Both the position numbers and the translations under genes were made by a program. A DNA stretch of 64,000 nucleotides, from NCBI RefSeq assembly GCF_019059575.1, contig NW_024881693.1, positions 372,001 through 436,000 on the forward strand. Reading direction: 5' to 3'. Within the stretch, counting starts at the first letter, position 1; every line of letters begins with the position of its first letter. The notes under the pieces are model-generated. The model did no database searches, was not told where the DNA came from, and saw only the letters and a program-made list of their open reading frames with translations. This DNA comes from Amphibalanus amphitrite. Taxonomy: Eukaryota > Arthropoda > Thecostraca > Balanomorpha > Balanidae. Shown here piece by piece: positions 29,665 to 41,600 of this stretch.

Positions 29665-32600
29665 ATGGCTTTTGTGTGCGCAAGTAAGTGCATATTTCAA
29701 TATATTCTATCCAGTAATTGGTAAATTATATCGTCATGTTTTCGCGAGAATAAATACGGATTCCTCTGCGTCATGATTGTCTCTTTTTGTTTCAGCATAG
29801 AATATTGATATGCTGATTGATTTGGGTAATTCGATTTTAAAGTGATATTTTGATCGGCTTCATGTAATTTTTCGCGTATTTTATTTATCATTTATTTTAC
29901 CCTCCATATTTTATATTTAAATTGCATCATTATGTCGTAATTTATGCCTATTGTCCACGTCCATCCCTTAGCACGTTTGATTGAAGTCTGAAAGGTATAA
30001 TAGAAAGATATAAGTATAATAGAAAGGTATTAGTAAGCCTGGCATCCCAGGTTGATGGCAGATTGGGATGGCAGAGATATACAGAAAAAAAACTAACCTG
30101 ACCTGACCAAACCTTACCTACAACTGAACCTACCCTACAAACCTACAGCCTAGTTACAACAATATCTGGCATCTTCCTGGGATGCCAGGCTTACTTATAC
30201 CATCTGAAATATTTCTGGGCATTTTATACCAGGCATCTCACATGCTGTCACCTGTTTGTGGAAAGTCGTTAAACTCTAGTTCTTGAGATTGAGATATTTA
30301 CACGAATTTTGTTGTTGGTTGCACATTGGTAGTTGTAGGTTGTAGATTGGTAGGTTGTAGGTTAGTAGGTAAGGTTAGTTCAAGTTAGATCAAATATGTT
30401 TTGCCCTGTAAGACCATTTGTTGAGTGACTTTGTTAAGTAAAATTTGTGTAAATATCTCTAGTCTAGCGACTTTTCACAGATGGGTGGCAGCAGTCTCGC
30501 TATAAGAATACCTATTTATCTATAAGCTTACCCTACCAATTTTTTTCCTTAGACTAGTCTTACCAACAGAAGAATGATCAGCTGCAGTTATTTTTGCCCT
30601 TATTTGCATTAAATTTCACCAGCTGTGCACAAGAAAATAACCACTGATATATCAGTGAATAACAGCCTACTTGATATGTTTCAGTACCTAATTAATTTGT
30701 AATGCTTGGCTGGTTAAGCTTATGGGGAGCTTTTGGAAATGAAAACACCAATGTCCAACAGCCAATGATATTTGGCTGTTTCACTGTTGCTATATTCCAG
30801 TGTTAATCAGTCACTATTTATGTTTTTCTTTGAATGCACACTCTTACCCAGTAAACATGCCGACGTCGGCCCGACGTCGGCCGACGTCGGGGTGACGTCG
30901 GCAACTCGGCATCGGCATGCCGACGTCGGTCCAACCTCGGCACGACGTCGGCTGGATGTCGGATATGCCCGCATGTTCCGACGTCCAGCCGAGGTCCAGC
31001 CGACGTCGGGCCGACGTCGGACCGAGATCAATTGCTGAGGTCCAGCCGACGTCGGGCCGACGTCGGACCGACATCGGCCGCTGTTTTGACCGTTAAAATA
31101 ATATAAAATACATGTTTCATGTTTCATCAAGAGCTCCTGTATTCAAAATATCCTCAGGAAACTCAAATCTTCCTCCACGCCGCAACCCCCTGATCCGAAC
31201 TGGACGGGAAACTTTATCCCATTTGGGATTGCCCGTAAGCCGAGCTCGCCCGTAGCCGGGTGCGGTGAGCGCTTGGGGGCTGCTCGGCCTATCCTTTGGT
31301 CAGGCTCAGACCCGGCTACTCACCAGGGCGGGGCCCAGTTCATATAGAAAGGCCAGTCGGCAAGTGTCACTTTGCCAAAGTGCCACTAATCAAAGGGACA
31401 CTTTGGGAAACGTTGGTGCAGGTGTGTAAGAGTGGCTATATGAATCCATTGTGGGGTCACCCTTTCCAATAAGTGTCACATAACAGCAATGGGACCAGGG
31501 ACTCTATATGAACTGGACCCAGGGTGCTCGCCAAGAAGACCAATATCTCCATCCTATCATCCTTCCGGCTCTGAAATGGTCTTGTCAGACCGAAAGGGCA
31601 TAACCCAACAAAACAAACTAAGTTCGTTATCTGGCTGCGTGGTGTAGTGGTTAGCGCACTAACCTCGCGTTCAAATGACACGTGGTTCGAATCCCATCGC
31701 CGGATGATGCTTTTGGCGTGTTGTCCCAGTAAACATGCCGACGTCGGCGACTGGGGGGCTCGAATCCCGCCGCCGGTTGATATTTTTGGCGCGTTGTCCC
31801 AATAAACATGCCGACGTCGGCCCCGTCGGTCCAACGACAAACGATCTCGTCAACCTTGTTGTTGTTGTTGTTGTTCGTCCTCTCGGCGTCTAGCGACGCG
31901 AAGCCTCGCGGCTTAGCATCCCTCTGCGCGCGGCCGCCATGGCCGCGATGTAACTTGTGCTCCTTGCAGTTTCTCTGGTTGGGGCGTGTATGCTTCCCGT
32001 CAGGCGGAACCGAAGCCCCATCTGCGCTGGGCACCGCAACAGAATGTGATCTGGGGTGTCGGCTTCCTCCTTACAGAGTGGGCAGAGGGCTCCGCCGCAT
32101 GCTCGTTCATTGCAGGCGTCGCACTGCCGTGTGGGGCTCTTGCCGATGCGATGCAGGTACTGTTGCGACCCTGACCAGTGTGCGGCTCTCAGCTGGTGGA
32201 CGTCGATAGCCGTCAGACGGTCCAGGCCAGACACTGTGGGTGGGCGCGTTGTCCCCATCAGGGTTCGGAACCAGCCTGGGGGTCGCTGCTCTCGTGTGCG
32301 AGCGTCCGCCGCTCGCGCCGCTGCTCTATGCACTGTGCGCGTGTCCACCGGTACCTGCTCTTGGGGGAGAGATGCCGCCTCCTTGGCTAGGCTGTCGGCC
32401 ATCTCATTCCCAGGCAGCCCGCAGTGGGACGGGACCCATTGAAGGCGCACCTGCCGCTCTCCATTGTCGGACACCAGGGCCAGAGCGTCCCAGACAGCTC
32501 GGTTCAGCTGCGTCCTTTGCTCGGCCGGGCCACTCCGTAGGGCAGATAGAGCTGCTTGCGAGTCGGTACACAGTATGATGGGGTCCTCCTCATGCTCAGT

Positions 32601-35600
32601 GTGGTTGCCGATGTAGTGTAGTGTCTCGCGGAGTGCCACCATCTCCGCTCGGTAACTCGAGCAGAGCTTGCCCGCTGGTGCGCGGAGCTCGTGGCTCTCC
32701 CCGTCGGGCCACTCGATATAGCTCTCGTCAACGACCTCGATATATATCTCGTCAACCTCGGCAAACGACCTCGGCCCGACGTCGGCTCGACGTCGGCTGG
32801 ACTTCGGATGGACGTCGGAACATGCGGGCATATCCGACGTCCAGCCGATGTCGGGCCGAGGTTGAACCGACGTTGGGCCGATGTCGGCATGTTTACTGGG
32901 TAGTTTGTTTGATATGATCAGTATTTTGGAAAGAAAATAATATGTGTAATATTATTAATCAAAAATAATAATTTGATGCCAATGCCAACTGTCAATAGCA
33001 TTTGACTTCTAGCTGTTAAAACTTCCTGCCAAAAACATTTCTTTTATTTCTGTGTTTCCACACTGCCTATATGACAACTCATCAGTTCTGTAATTAAAAA
33101 TTACCTGTATTAATATATTGTTGTGTGACTCAAATGTCTTTCATTAATTGCCTTTTCATGCATGTTTTACAGGCATGAAACATCATGATTCTAGGACACC
33201 CTTCATAGGCGTGTGCCCCCTCCCCCCCCCCCCGCCGCCCTATTTTCTCCCTCAATCAGTCTCTCACTCCATTAATGCTCACTCACAGTCAGTAACGAGG
33301 CGCCAGAACACCCGTGCGTCTCGCCCGTGTCTGGAGCCGTGTTCGAGCGCCGCCTCATCGAGAAATACATCACCGATAATGGCGTCGATCCGGTGGCCAA
33401 CAAACCGCTCTCGGCAGACGACCTCATCGATATCAAAGGTAACTGACGATGACAATGACAGCATTTGTCGCTGGTGGCATGAACCGCCGGTAGTGTGCCC
33501 GTCATTAGGGAATGGTTTTCAGGCAAAACCATTGCTGTATTGTTGTCTATTTGGCTGCTTCAATATTTGGCCTATTTTGTTCTTCAGTTACGACGAGTCG
33601 AATATGGGTGAGTCCTCGTGATTTGAATGAGTTAACGTGATTCCTTGATTGCTTTTTGTTAGCAAGCATAAAACATCCGACTCTTATAGGCATATTAGCT
33701 GGCTACCCATCTAAGGTCTAACTGCATCCCCACCTTTCCGCAGTGTCGGCGCTGGTGAAGCCCAAGGCGCCGTCGGCCACCAGTATCCCGGCCATCCTCA
33801 AGTCGCTGCAGGACGAGTGGGACGCCGTGATGCTGCACAGCTTCACACTGCGGCAGCAGCTGCAGACCGCCCGTCAGGAGCTCAGTCACGCGCTCTACCA
33901 GCACGACGCCGCCTGCCGCGTCATCGCGCGCCTCACCAAGGAGGTGACTGCCGCCCGCGAGGCGCTGGCCACGCTCAAACCGCAGGCGGGCGTGCCGTCA
34001 GCGGCGGCCGCCGCGGCGGCGGTGGGCGCGCACACACCCCAGCCGGCGGCGGCTGTCGACACGGCCGCCAAGCCCGAGCAGGCGCAGCCGGAGGCCGGCA
34101 TGACGGCCGAGGTCATCAAGCAGCTGCAGGACAAGGCCACGGTCCTGACGCAGGAGCGGAAGAAGCGCGGCAAGACGGTGCCAGAGGACCTGGTGACGCC
34201 GGAGACCCTGCGCAGCTACAGGACAGTCAGCAGCAACCCGGTCAGTGGCGGGGAGAGGGTGATATGGAGGAAGGATGATAATGTTGGATGGATTGCTTAG
34301 AATCATCTGCTACGTTAAACACTATAAATTAAAGGTCGTGTTTAAACGTGTGCTTTGCGCCGTGGTCTGTCCTGTCATTTCGCCGTTTATCGTCGCCACC
34401 ATATTACCCTAAACATATTTTACCCCGTATCATTCGACTTTTCTTGTTTCACTAACCCCTACCCTATCCTCACACCAACAGGGTCTGCACAGTGCCTCTG
34501 TGCCGGGTATCCTGTCTTTGGACGTGCACCAGGAGGACACCAGCAAGATTGTCACGGCCGGCAGCGACCGCAACTGTACCGTCTTCAACAAGGACACCGA
34601 ACAGGTGGTCTGCATCCTCAAGGGTCACACCAAGAAGGTCACAAAGGTCATCTACCATCCGGAGGAGGTACGAGGGAGTCGCCGAGAGTGGAACTGGCTT
34701 TGGGGAGGCTTTTGGTTTGGCAAGGAATGGTCAGAATGTGGTCTTCGATAAACAGATGTTAATGAAATAAATTTGAACGATTTTACGACCAAATATGCAA
34801 ACAATCATAGTGCGATCCATTTCTGTCCTCTGTTTACAGATAATGTAGTTCCTAGTTCCCCAATATTTACGAGGCAGTCTTAGCACTGTCCGTTTATTTA
34901 TATTGTTACTGCCGCATACATTACGCTTACCGTTTACTCTACGCCTTGCTGTTGAGTCTTGAAGACTATCCTCCCTCGCTTATCACCACGTGCGGCTGCA
35001 CCTGCGGCTGCACCTGACCTGCTAACGCCTGCCGCTCCACAGGACACGGTGCTCAGCGCCTCCCCGGACGCCACGATCCGCGTGTGGAACGTGCCCACCT
35101 CCCAGACGGTGCAGCTGATCCGCGCCCACGACGGTCCCGTGACCGGTCTGTCACTGCACGCCACCGGCGACTACGTGCTCAGCTGCTCCAGCGACGAGAA
35201 CTGGGCCTTCACAGACGTGCGCACCGGCCGAGTGCTCACCAAGGTAAGTGGCAGAGATGGTAGACCAGAGGAAGAGGAGTTTTCCGGCGTCACTTGGTGG
35301 CCACTGGTGTGGGTGATGCTTGTCTGAATAGATTTAGTGTGAGTGGCTGAAAGGGGAGGGAATGTCCAGTTATCAGAATGCCGAGTTTTCGTGATGAGTG
35401 ATAAGGCTCGGGGTAATACGTACTGCATAGCGCAGATAGTTCAGCCAGTATACTGTAGCTAACTGTAGCCTCTCACTCAGTGGCACTCATCTGCGATTGG
35501 AACTAACCGGTGACCTGTGTCTTACCTTCAGTTCTGACCAGTTCCCCGCGCCCTCACCCACGCCTCCGTCCCTACAGGTGGCTGACAACAGCTCCAGCGG

Positions 35601-36587
35601 CTTCACCACTGCTCAGTTCCATCCGGACGGTCTCATCTTTGGCACTGGCACCTCCGGCTCGCAGATCAAAATCTGGGATCTCAAGGAGCGCAGCAACGTC
35701 GCCAACTTCCCCAGTAAGGACGACACTGCGTGTGTGATTTCTCATTGTGCTAAGTTGTGAAGCATCGTACAATTAACTGAGGCTTTGTCTCGTTTCAAGC
35801 TACTCATTTTGTATCACGTACTAATTAAATAAGGGACTCGGCACTGATTTCAATCACAGAAAGAATCCTCAAGCCATTGACGCACCTTGCTGACATGCGT
35901 CCCCGCCCCGCCCCCGCAGGTCACTCGGGTCCTATCACTGCCATCTCGTTCTCTGAGAACGGCTACTACCTGGCCACATCGACCGATGACTCTTCCGTCA
36001 AACTGTGGGATCTGCGCAAACTGAAAAACTTCAAAACGATCCAGCTGGACGATGGTTACGAGGTGAAGGACCTGTGCTTCGACCAGAGCGGAACGTACCT
36101 GGCCGTGGCAGGAACCGACGTCAGGTGAGAAATTGGAAAAGATGGAGGTACGAAGGGGAAGGGGCTGAGAGATCATTGGGGAAGGACAGGCGTATCGTTT
36201 GAAGTGACGTGACGCGGACCGCTTGGGGTTTGCGGACGTGCGTGATGGGGTGACCACCAGCCCGTAGGAAGGTGTTGTGATCAGATGAGCATCGTTGAGT
36301 CCTGAGGTTTGTAAATGGTAAAAGACTGGTGATTAGTTAAACTAACCGCATGGTCGCTCGTCTGTTTGCTCTTTCTCTTCCTTATGAGTACTGTCGACTA
36401 AAATGTTTCCGTGCTCATCTGACGCCGTCCCTCTCGCTCCCTCAGGGTGTACATGTGCAAGCAGTGGCTGGAGTTGGTGACGTTCACCGACCACACGGCA
36501 CTGGCCACCGGCGTGCGGTTCGGACAGCACGGCTCCTACATCGCCTCGGCCAGCATGGACCGCACGCTCAAGGTGTATTCCATCTAG
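29665..36587 (+). CDS. PRPF19: Pre-mRNA-processing factor 19, U-box E3 ligase and spliceosome subunit, 8 exons
   Basis: Core of the NineTeen complex: a tetrameric ubiquitin ligase needed for spliceosome activation and also acting in DNA repair. Exons: 29665-29683, 33289-33438, 33744-34240, 34482-34667, 35043-35243, 35578-35713, 35920-36124, 36446-36587; in frame, 511 aa (human 504). Exon 1 is only 19 nt (MAFVCA + A) and joins to [15 protein letters not shown], the U-box start, which fixes the start. U-box about 1-57; then the conserved [20 protein letters not shown] and [20 protein letters not shown] coiled coil used for tetramer formation; an Ala-rich linker; [20 protein letters not shown]; then seven WD40 blades from about residue 223 ([59 protein letters not shown]). 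Intron 1 is 3.6 kb and full of mobile elements; the others are 241-375 bp. ATTAAA at 36934 may be the poly(A) signal. Confidence 0.95.
30026..30201. mobile_element. MITE with 26-bp inverted ends in PRPF19 intron 1
   Basis: 30026-30051 and 30176-30201 are inverted copies with one mismatch (core AGTAAGCCTGGCATCCCAGG). The 176-bp unit has no coding capacity and no clear target duplication. Confidence 0.8.
31331..31520. repeat. 17-bp inverted repeat pair, possible MITE
   Basis: GGGCCCAGTTCATATAG (31331-31347) and CTATATGAACTGGACCC (31504-31520) are inverted copies with one mismatch, 156 bp apart, within the composite element. Confidence 0.55.
31632..31727 (+). mobile_element. tRNA-derived SINE fragment
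   Basis: It begins GGCTGCGTGGTGTAGTGGTT, a pol III A box, and has a B box GGTTCGAATCC at 31684-31694, as in a tRNA. The acceptor ends do not pair properly (GGCTGCG against CATCGCC), so it is not a working tRNA gene. It runs into TTGTCCCAGTAAACATGCC, the end sequence of the host element. A partial copy (31753-31800) repeats the B box and tail 73 bp later, again followed by that end. Confidence 0.65.
31857..32745 (-). mobile_element. Non-LTR retrotransposon 3' fragment with RNase H, nested insertion
   Basis: The minus-strand ORF (about 32745-31890) encodes an RNase HI domain: [14 protein letters not shown], then [14 protein letters not shown] and [25 protein letters not shown]-terminal zinc-binding [19 protein letters not shown] follows. 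This order is typical of the end of ORF2 in I/R1-like non-LTR elements. The 3' end has an (AAC)n tail (minus strand of 31857-31875). The 13-bp sequence ATCTCGTCAACCT flanks it at 31844-31856 and 32746-32758, a perfect target duplication. It is a 5'-truncated insertion into the CGACGTCGG element. Confidence 0.9.
32901..33288. other. End of PRPF19 intron 1
   Basis: AT-rich intron sequence, then a C run and pyrimidine tract before the exon 2 acceptor (AG at 33287-33288). Nothing else is seen. Confidence 0.5.
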
Positions 36588-38695
36588 TGACACCTGTCGG
36601 CGCTGGCGGTAACTAAAACTTCCTGCTGCGGCCGCCTACGGGGCGGCTGAAGGCCGGTTTACACAGGCAAGGCACTACGTGACTGAGCGCAGTTCATGTC
36701 GATGTAATCTATGCTGTGGTTTAATGAACCCCTAAAAGGGCCTGAAATTGATTTGCTGGCCTGGCAGTGGTAAAAAAGTGCGGCATTCTTGAGCCGCCGA
36801 AAGGGCTCTATGAATTGCTCAGAGATGGGAGTAGTCAAAGCATGAAACTGAAGCTCTGCGTTTGCTACCCACCAGCAACAGCAGTCTGAATGTTTTCTGA
36901 GGCACATGTACGATGCCGATCCATCCAATTTCGATTAAAATTTTGGGTACCTGAAAAGGCTGGTTTTCATCTCTACTTCCCAAGGCTCTAAGTTTCCGTC
37001 GCTCACGCTAATGAACTCCAGTTCGCGGCTGTACTAGCCCGGTCCTCTTACCGGCCGGACAATTTTCATTAGGGTTCCATCATTCCGAGAGACCCCCTGG
37101 TTCTCTTGGCTGTGTGTGGGAGCGGCTGATGTGCATACTTCACTGAAGAGCGGTGAATGAGTGCGTGTGCGTGTGAGTGTCTGTGACAGAACGAGAGAAA
37201 TGTGTACACGGACAGTGAGATGGAAACTGGTGGAGACAGATCGTTTGTGAACAGTTTTGCCGAGTGGTCTAACGTGCGGCGGGTGTCATTTTTCATCACA
37301 ATACATCAGGAAAGATGCGATAACTGCTGTGTAATAGGAGTTGGGAAGGGAGACATACCGGCCAAATTGAATAGTGCAATCATGGCTGAAATTGTGCTCG
37401 TATCTCAGGCTCGCGTGTTTCGATTGTTAAGGTCGGATTCGTTCTGATGCATTGAAACATTTTGATTGTTTTCAGCTTCAATAGGTGAGCTTTCAGAGCT
37501 TCCCTGCTTTGTGAGTTGTGCAATTTTTAATCTGCGGTCGGTAAATACTGCCGGCCAGAAGCCGGTGGGAATCCCAAGGTGAAAGAAAGTTTCTGCGGCA
37601 ACCGGTATTCTGGAGGCTTCCAAACTGACCCAGTGGGCTCCCCAGGGATGTTCCATGGGTTTACCGGTGAAATACCAATCGTCTCCTTAAGTTCTTGCAA
37701 TCTCTGGCCACTTTGAAGAGCGGGGAAACTGTTAAACCGCGCGGTGTGAAATTCCTCTTGTGTTCCTGGCGCCACCCACTTGACTCACCGACATTACACT
37801 GCGATTATCTTTGAGAGTCCGTTTTCGCGGGAGATAGTGTATTCATTGCGACTGAAATATCAAACATTGTCGGCGAATGGAAATCAAAACCACATCACAG
37901 CGCTCATAATCGTTCACTCCCGCCCGCACGCCAACACATAACGTCAATGCACACACACGCTCGCCCACACGCACACTACAAATCATGGCACTATCCCTAT
38001 ATACCGCCAGCAGTGTGCGCGTCGCGATTAAAACCGGTACGTAACAACATGATGAGCTACGTTGTACCACACACTCGACCGGGCCTGGAACATGATGATG
38101 TCACTTTGATGACATCAGCCTGGCAGTCGATGTTGGATAACTTAGCGCGGGTCGATCGTCGTTTTATTAAATAGACGCGGGCGGGGGCGTAGAAACTACA
38201 AAAAAGAAGGCCTTTCCCGCGAAGAGACGCGATGAGAGTTCACAACACGTTGCGGGTGAAATCCGAGGCTCGCGGGCCTAGGAACGTTCAGTCTAATGTT
38301 GCAGACCACTGACTAGCCCTGCATCCAAATCGCACCGGAGTCACGCGCGTTGGCGCTCGAAACACTGGCGATAGTTTGTCGATTGCCTGCATTGGGGAGG
38401 CGCCGATAGTTCTGCGCCTCTGTTGGTGGTTGTAACGCCACCTGCCGCCTGTGACGTAAGTGTGACGTCACACTGCGCGGGACACCGATTTATCTGAGGT
38501 CGGCGACATCAGCTCTGTCGTGAACTATCGGAGACCACTGCGTTGATGAGAATCATCGCTGGCGCCTACCTCAGCAGGCATCTTGAAAACCCGCTGAAAT
38601 AGGCAGACACAGCTCCTCACAAAGCGTTCCTCGAGGTCCTCGACAGTTGTCAGCGTGTCCCCTGCTCACGTCACCGGGTCACTTGGGTCACGGCG
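36588..38695. other. Convergent intergenic region between PRPF19 and the matrix-like gene
   Basis: It should hold both 3' UTRs: ATTAAA at 36934 for PRPF19, and a minus-strand AATAAA at 38163-38168 for the gene at 38696. A full CRE (TGACGTCA) is at 38463-38470. No other gene is recognised. Confidence 0.45.
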
Positions 38696-41600
38696 TTAGA
38701 CGGACGCCGTCTGACTGCGCAGCTTCTCGAACAGCGAGGGCCGCGGCTTGCGGTCCCGCCGCTGGGGGCGGATCCTGTTCCGCCGCCGCGGGCCGGGCGC
38801 CTCCGTGGGCTCCTCGGTGGGCGCCTCAGTGGGTGCCTCAGTGGGCGTCTCGGGCTCGGCCGGGGCGCTCTCTTCCTCAGCAGCAGGGGCGGCCTCGGTC
38901 ACCGCTGCCAGCTCCTCTGTGGTGGAGAGAGCACAGGGTCAGAGAGGGAGAGAGAGCGGGGAGATGGAAGGGGGAAAACAGTAGTCAACGATGAGGGCGA
39001 TCTCGGTATTTTGTTAGGGGGCGGGAGGTTGGCAGCGAGCGCAGTGGAAGAATCTGTTGATTGGCATTGACGGATATATTCTTATCTACCTGTGACGCGC
39101 GAGACTTTAAAGTCGATATGCGAAAACAAACAGATACGATTCATATTTACAAGTTACAACATTCAACTTTCATGCTGGCGGATCCACGGTGGGGAGGAGA
39201 TTAGCCGAAATGGCCGAAATATGTCAGCAATCGGTGAAAAATTACCCCAAACCAAGCAAAATGAGCGAATTTCTTTCAGCTTGCCATTCATGGATCCGCC
39301 AATGATAACAAATACATAGCATACAATACACTTGCATTCCAATAAAGCCAATGCGAAAAGAGACAGAGCAGTGAAGTTTTATAGTTTTCTGATAGCGCAG
39401 TGAAGCTGCCGAGAAGGACGACCATCGTGGGTCGTAGGCATTTGATGAACGTTGTGCAGAAACAGAGACTCGAAATAGGCATAGATAATGCTCAAGTAAG
39501 TCACAAATTGGCAACAAGCATGATGCACGGGGGATGGTCTCGCTCGCTACCTGGCTGAAAGCGTTTCATGGGAAGCACAGCGTGGGGAGGACACGGACAT
39601 TCAGTGCGACTGCTCACCATATGTCAGCATTGCACACATTCAAACACTCAATTTGAATTTACACGCCCAAACAGTCAGTGCACTGAAGCGCCTGGCGTCC
39701 TGCCGCCCATTCTCCGTAAGCCCGATTACCTGCGTCAGCATCCCGGATCGCCAAGCTAGGTCTCACCCTGAACCAAGAGCTCGATGGCCTGTTGCGCCTC
39801 CTGTCGCTCGCTCTCTGACTCGTCAGCCTGCTGTTCTGGGACGGGGGTGGGGGCGGCGGGCGCGCCCGGCCGCTGGAATAGAGAGGCGAGCCGCCGACCG
39901 CCTGACCGGCCCCCGGTCCTACCCCGCCTCAGACCAGGGATAAAGGCCCGGCGCTCCCCGGTCGGCCCACGGCGGCGGCCGCTAAACGGACGCCGTGCCG
40001 GCGCCGGAGCGGGCTCCTCCTGCTCCTGTGGAACCTCCTGCTCCAGCTCCTGTGGGACCTGCGGCTCCTCGGGCTCACCCTGGGGCGCGGCGGGCTCCTC
40101 GGCGGCGGCCGGCTCCTCCTCGGGCGTCTCCTCGGCTGCGACAGTGACGGTGGTGACCTCCGGCTCCTCGGCAGCGGGCGCCGGCGCCGGCGGGCGGCCG
40201 AACAGCGAGCTGCGCCGGCCGCCCGGCCGGGTGACGCTGCGGGCGCGCGGCAGGGGAGGTAGGTTACGGCGGCCGCCGGCAGCTCCGCGCTGTCGGAACC
40301 GGAGGCCGGCCACCGGCGGCGCCGGAGCCTCCTCCTCCGCGGCGGCCGGCTGCTCCTCGGCAACCTCAGGGGCGGCGTCAGCGACAGCAGGCTCAGCTGT
40401 CTCCGCCGGCTCGGCGGCCTTCACCGCCGCCTCCGCGGCAGCGGGGGCCTCGGCGGCGGCGGGTCCGGCCCTCCTGTCGGTGCGGCCCTCCTGGCTGGCG
40501 AATCCCACAACACCAGCGGCCTCTCCGCGGGCACGGCTGGCCAAGAAACCACGGGTGCTCGGGCGGCGGCCAGGGCGGCCAGCGCGGCCTCGGAAGCTGC
40601 GCCGAGAGCCAGAGGTGGCCTCCTCTTCCGCAGCAGGGGCGGCGTCCTCGGTCGGCTCGGGGCGGCGACGGAGGCTGCGATTGCGGCCCACAGCCGGTCT
40701 TCCGCTGGTCTCCGAGCGGGAAGACGCAGCGGCCGTCTCGTCGTCAGCCTCGACACGGCCTCGTCCGAGCCTCCGTCCACCGCGACCGAACAGGGAGCGG
40801 CCCCGGGCGACCGGCGCCGGCTCGGGAGTCTCCTCCGCGACCTGGGTCTCAGCCTCGGGGGAGGCGTCGACCTCGGCAGCGACGGCATCAGTGGCAACAT
40901 CAGCGGGGGCATCGGCAGCGGCCTCGACGGTCTCAGCTTCAGCCGGCTCCTCACTCTTCTGTTCTTCAGCAGCAGCGGCGGCGGCGGCGGCGGCGAGGGA
41001 CGGGCGCCTGCCGAGGCCGGGACGGCGACGACGACCGAGACCGAGGCGTCCGCGGCCGCGGCCGGGCCTGGCGATCTCCTTCTCAGCGGTCGAGTCGGTG
41101 ATGCTGTTCACTTCCGTTTCTTCCTCCGAGGCCTGCGCCTCTGCGCGCCGACCGCCGGGCCTCCTGGAGGCCAGGCCGCGCCGGGAACCACCGAAACGGC
41201 GGCCCGGCGCCGGGGCCGGTGCGGCCTCAGCGGCGGGGGCCTCCTCAACTGTCTCTGCGTCTGTGCTCGTCTCCTCCTGGCGCCTGCCTGGGCGGGGGCG
41301 CCGGCGGCCTCCAAGGCGTGATGACCTCAGGGGAGCGCGGCCGCGGGTGCGTCCGAAAGACCTGCTCGGCTCCTCAGCTACGGCAGTCTCTTCCTCCTCA
41401 ACGGCGGCGGGAGCCGGGGCGTCAGTGGGCTGCTCCTGGCTCTCAGCGGGAGTCTCCGGCTCAGCGGCGGCGGGGGCTTCGACAGCCTCAACGGCAGCCT
41501 CAGGGGCAGCGGTCTCGATGGCGACTTCAGCGACAGGCTCCTCGACGGCGGCGGCGGGCGCTTCGGTCACTTCAGGCTCCTCTACAGCCGAGGGGCGCGA

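Larger units (their letters stand above)
30847..32900. mobile_element. TA-flanked inverted-repeat element with tandem CGACGTCGG palindromes
   Basis: The left end CCCAGTAAACATGCCGACG (30847) is mirrored by CATGTTTACTGGG at 32888-32900, with TA directly outside both ends. Both subterminal regions (30857-31080 and about 32765-32890) consist of tandem, partly palindromic CCGACGTCGG-like units and share ATATGCCCGCATGTTCCGACG in opposite orientation. The interior holds a tRNA-like SINE piece, another inverted repeat and a later retroposon insertion. I do not recognise the family. Confidence 0.75.

Noticed and set aside
31632-31703. Functional tRNA gene
   Set aside because: A and B boxes are present but the acceptor arms do not pair and the anticodon arm is unclear; a SINE piece fits better.
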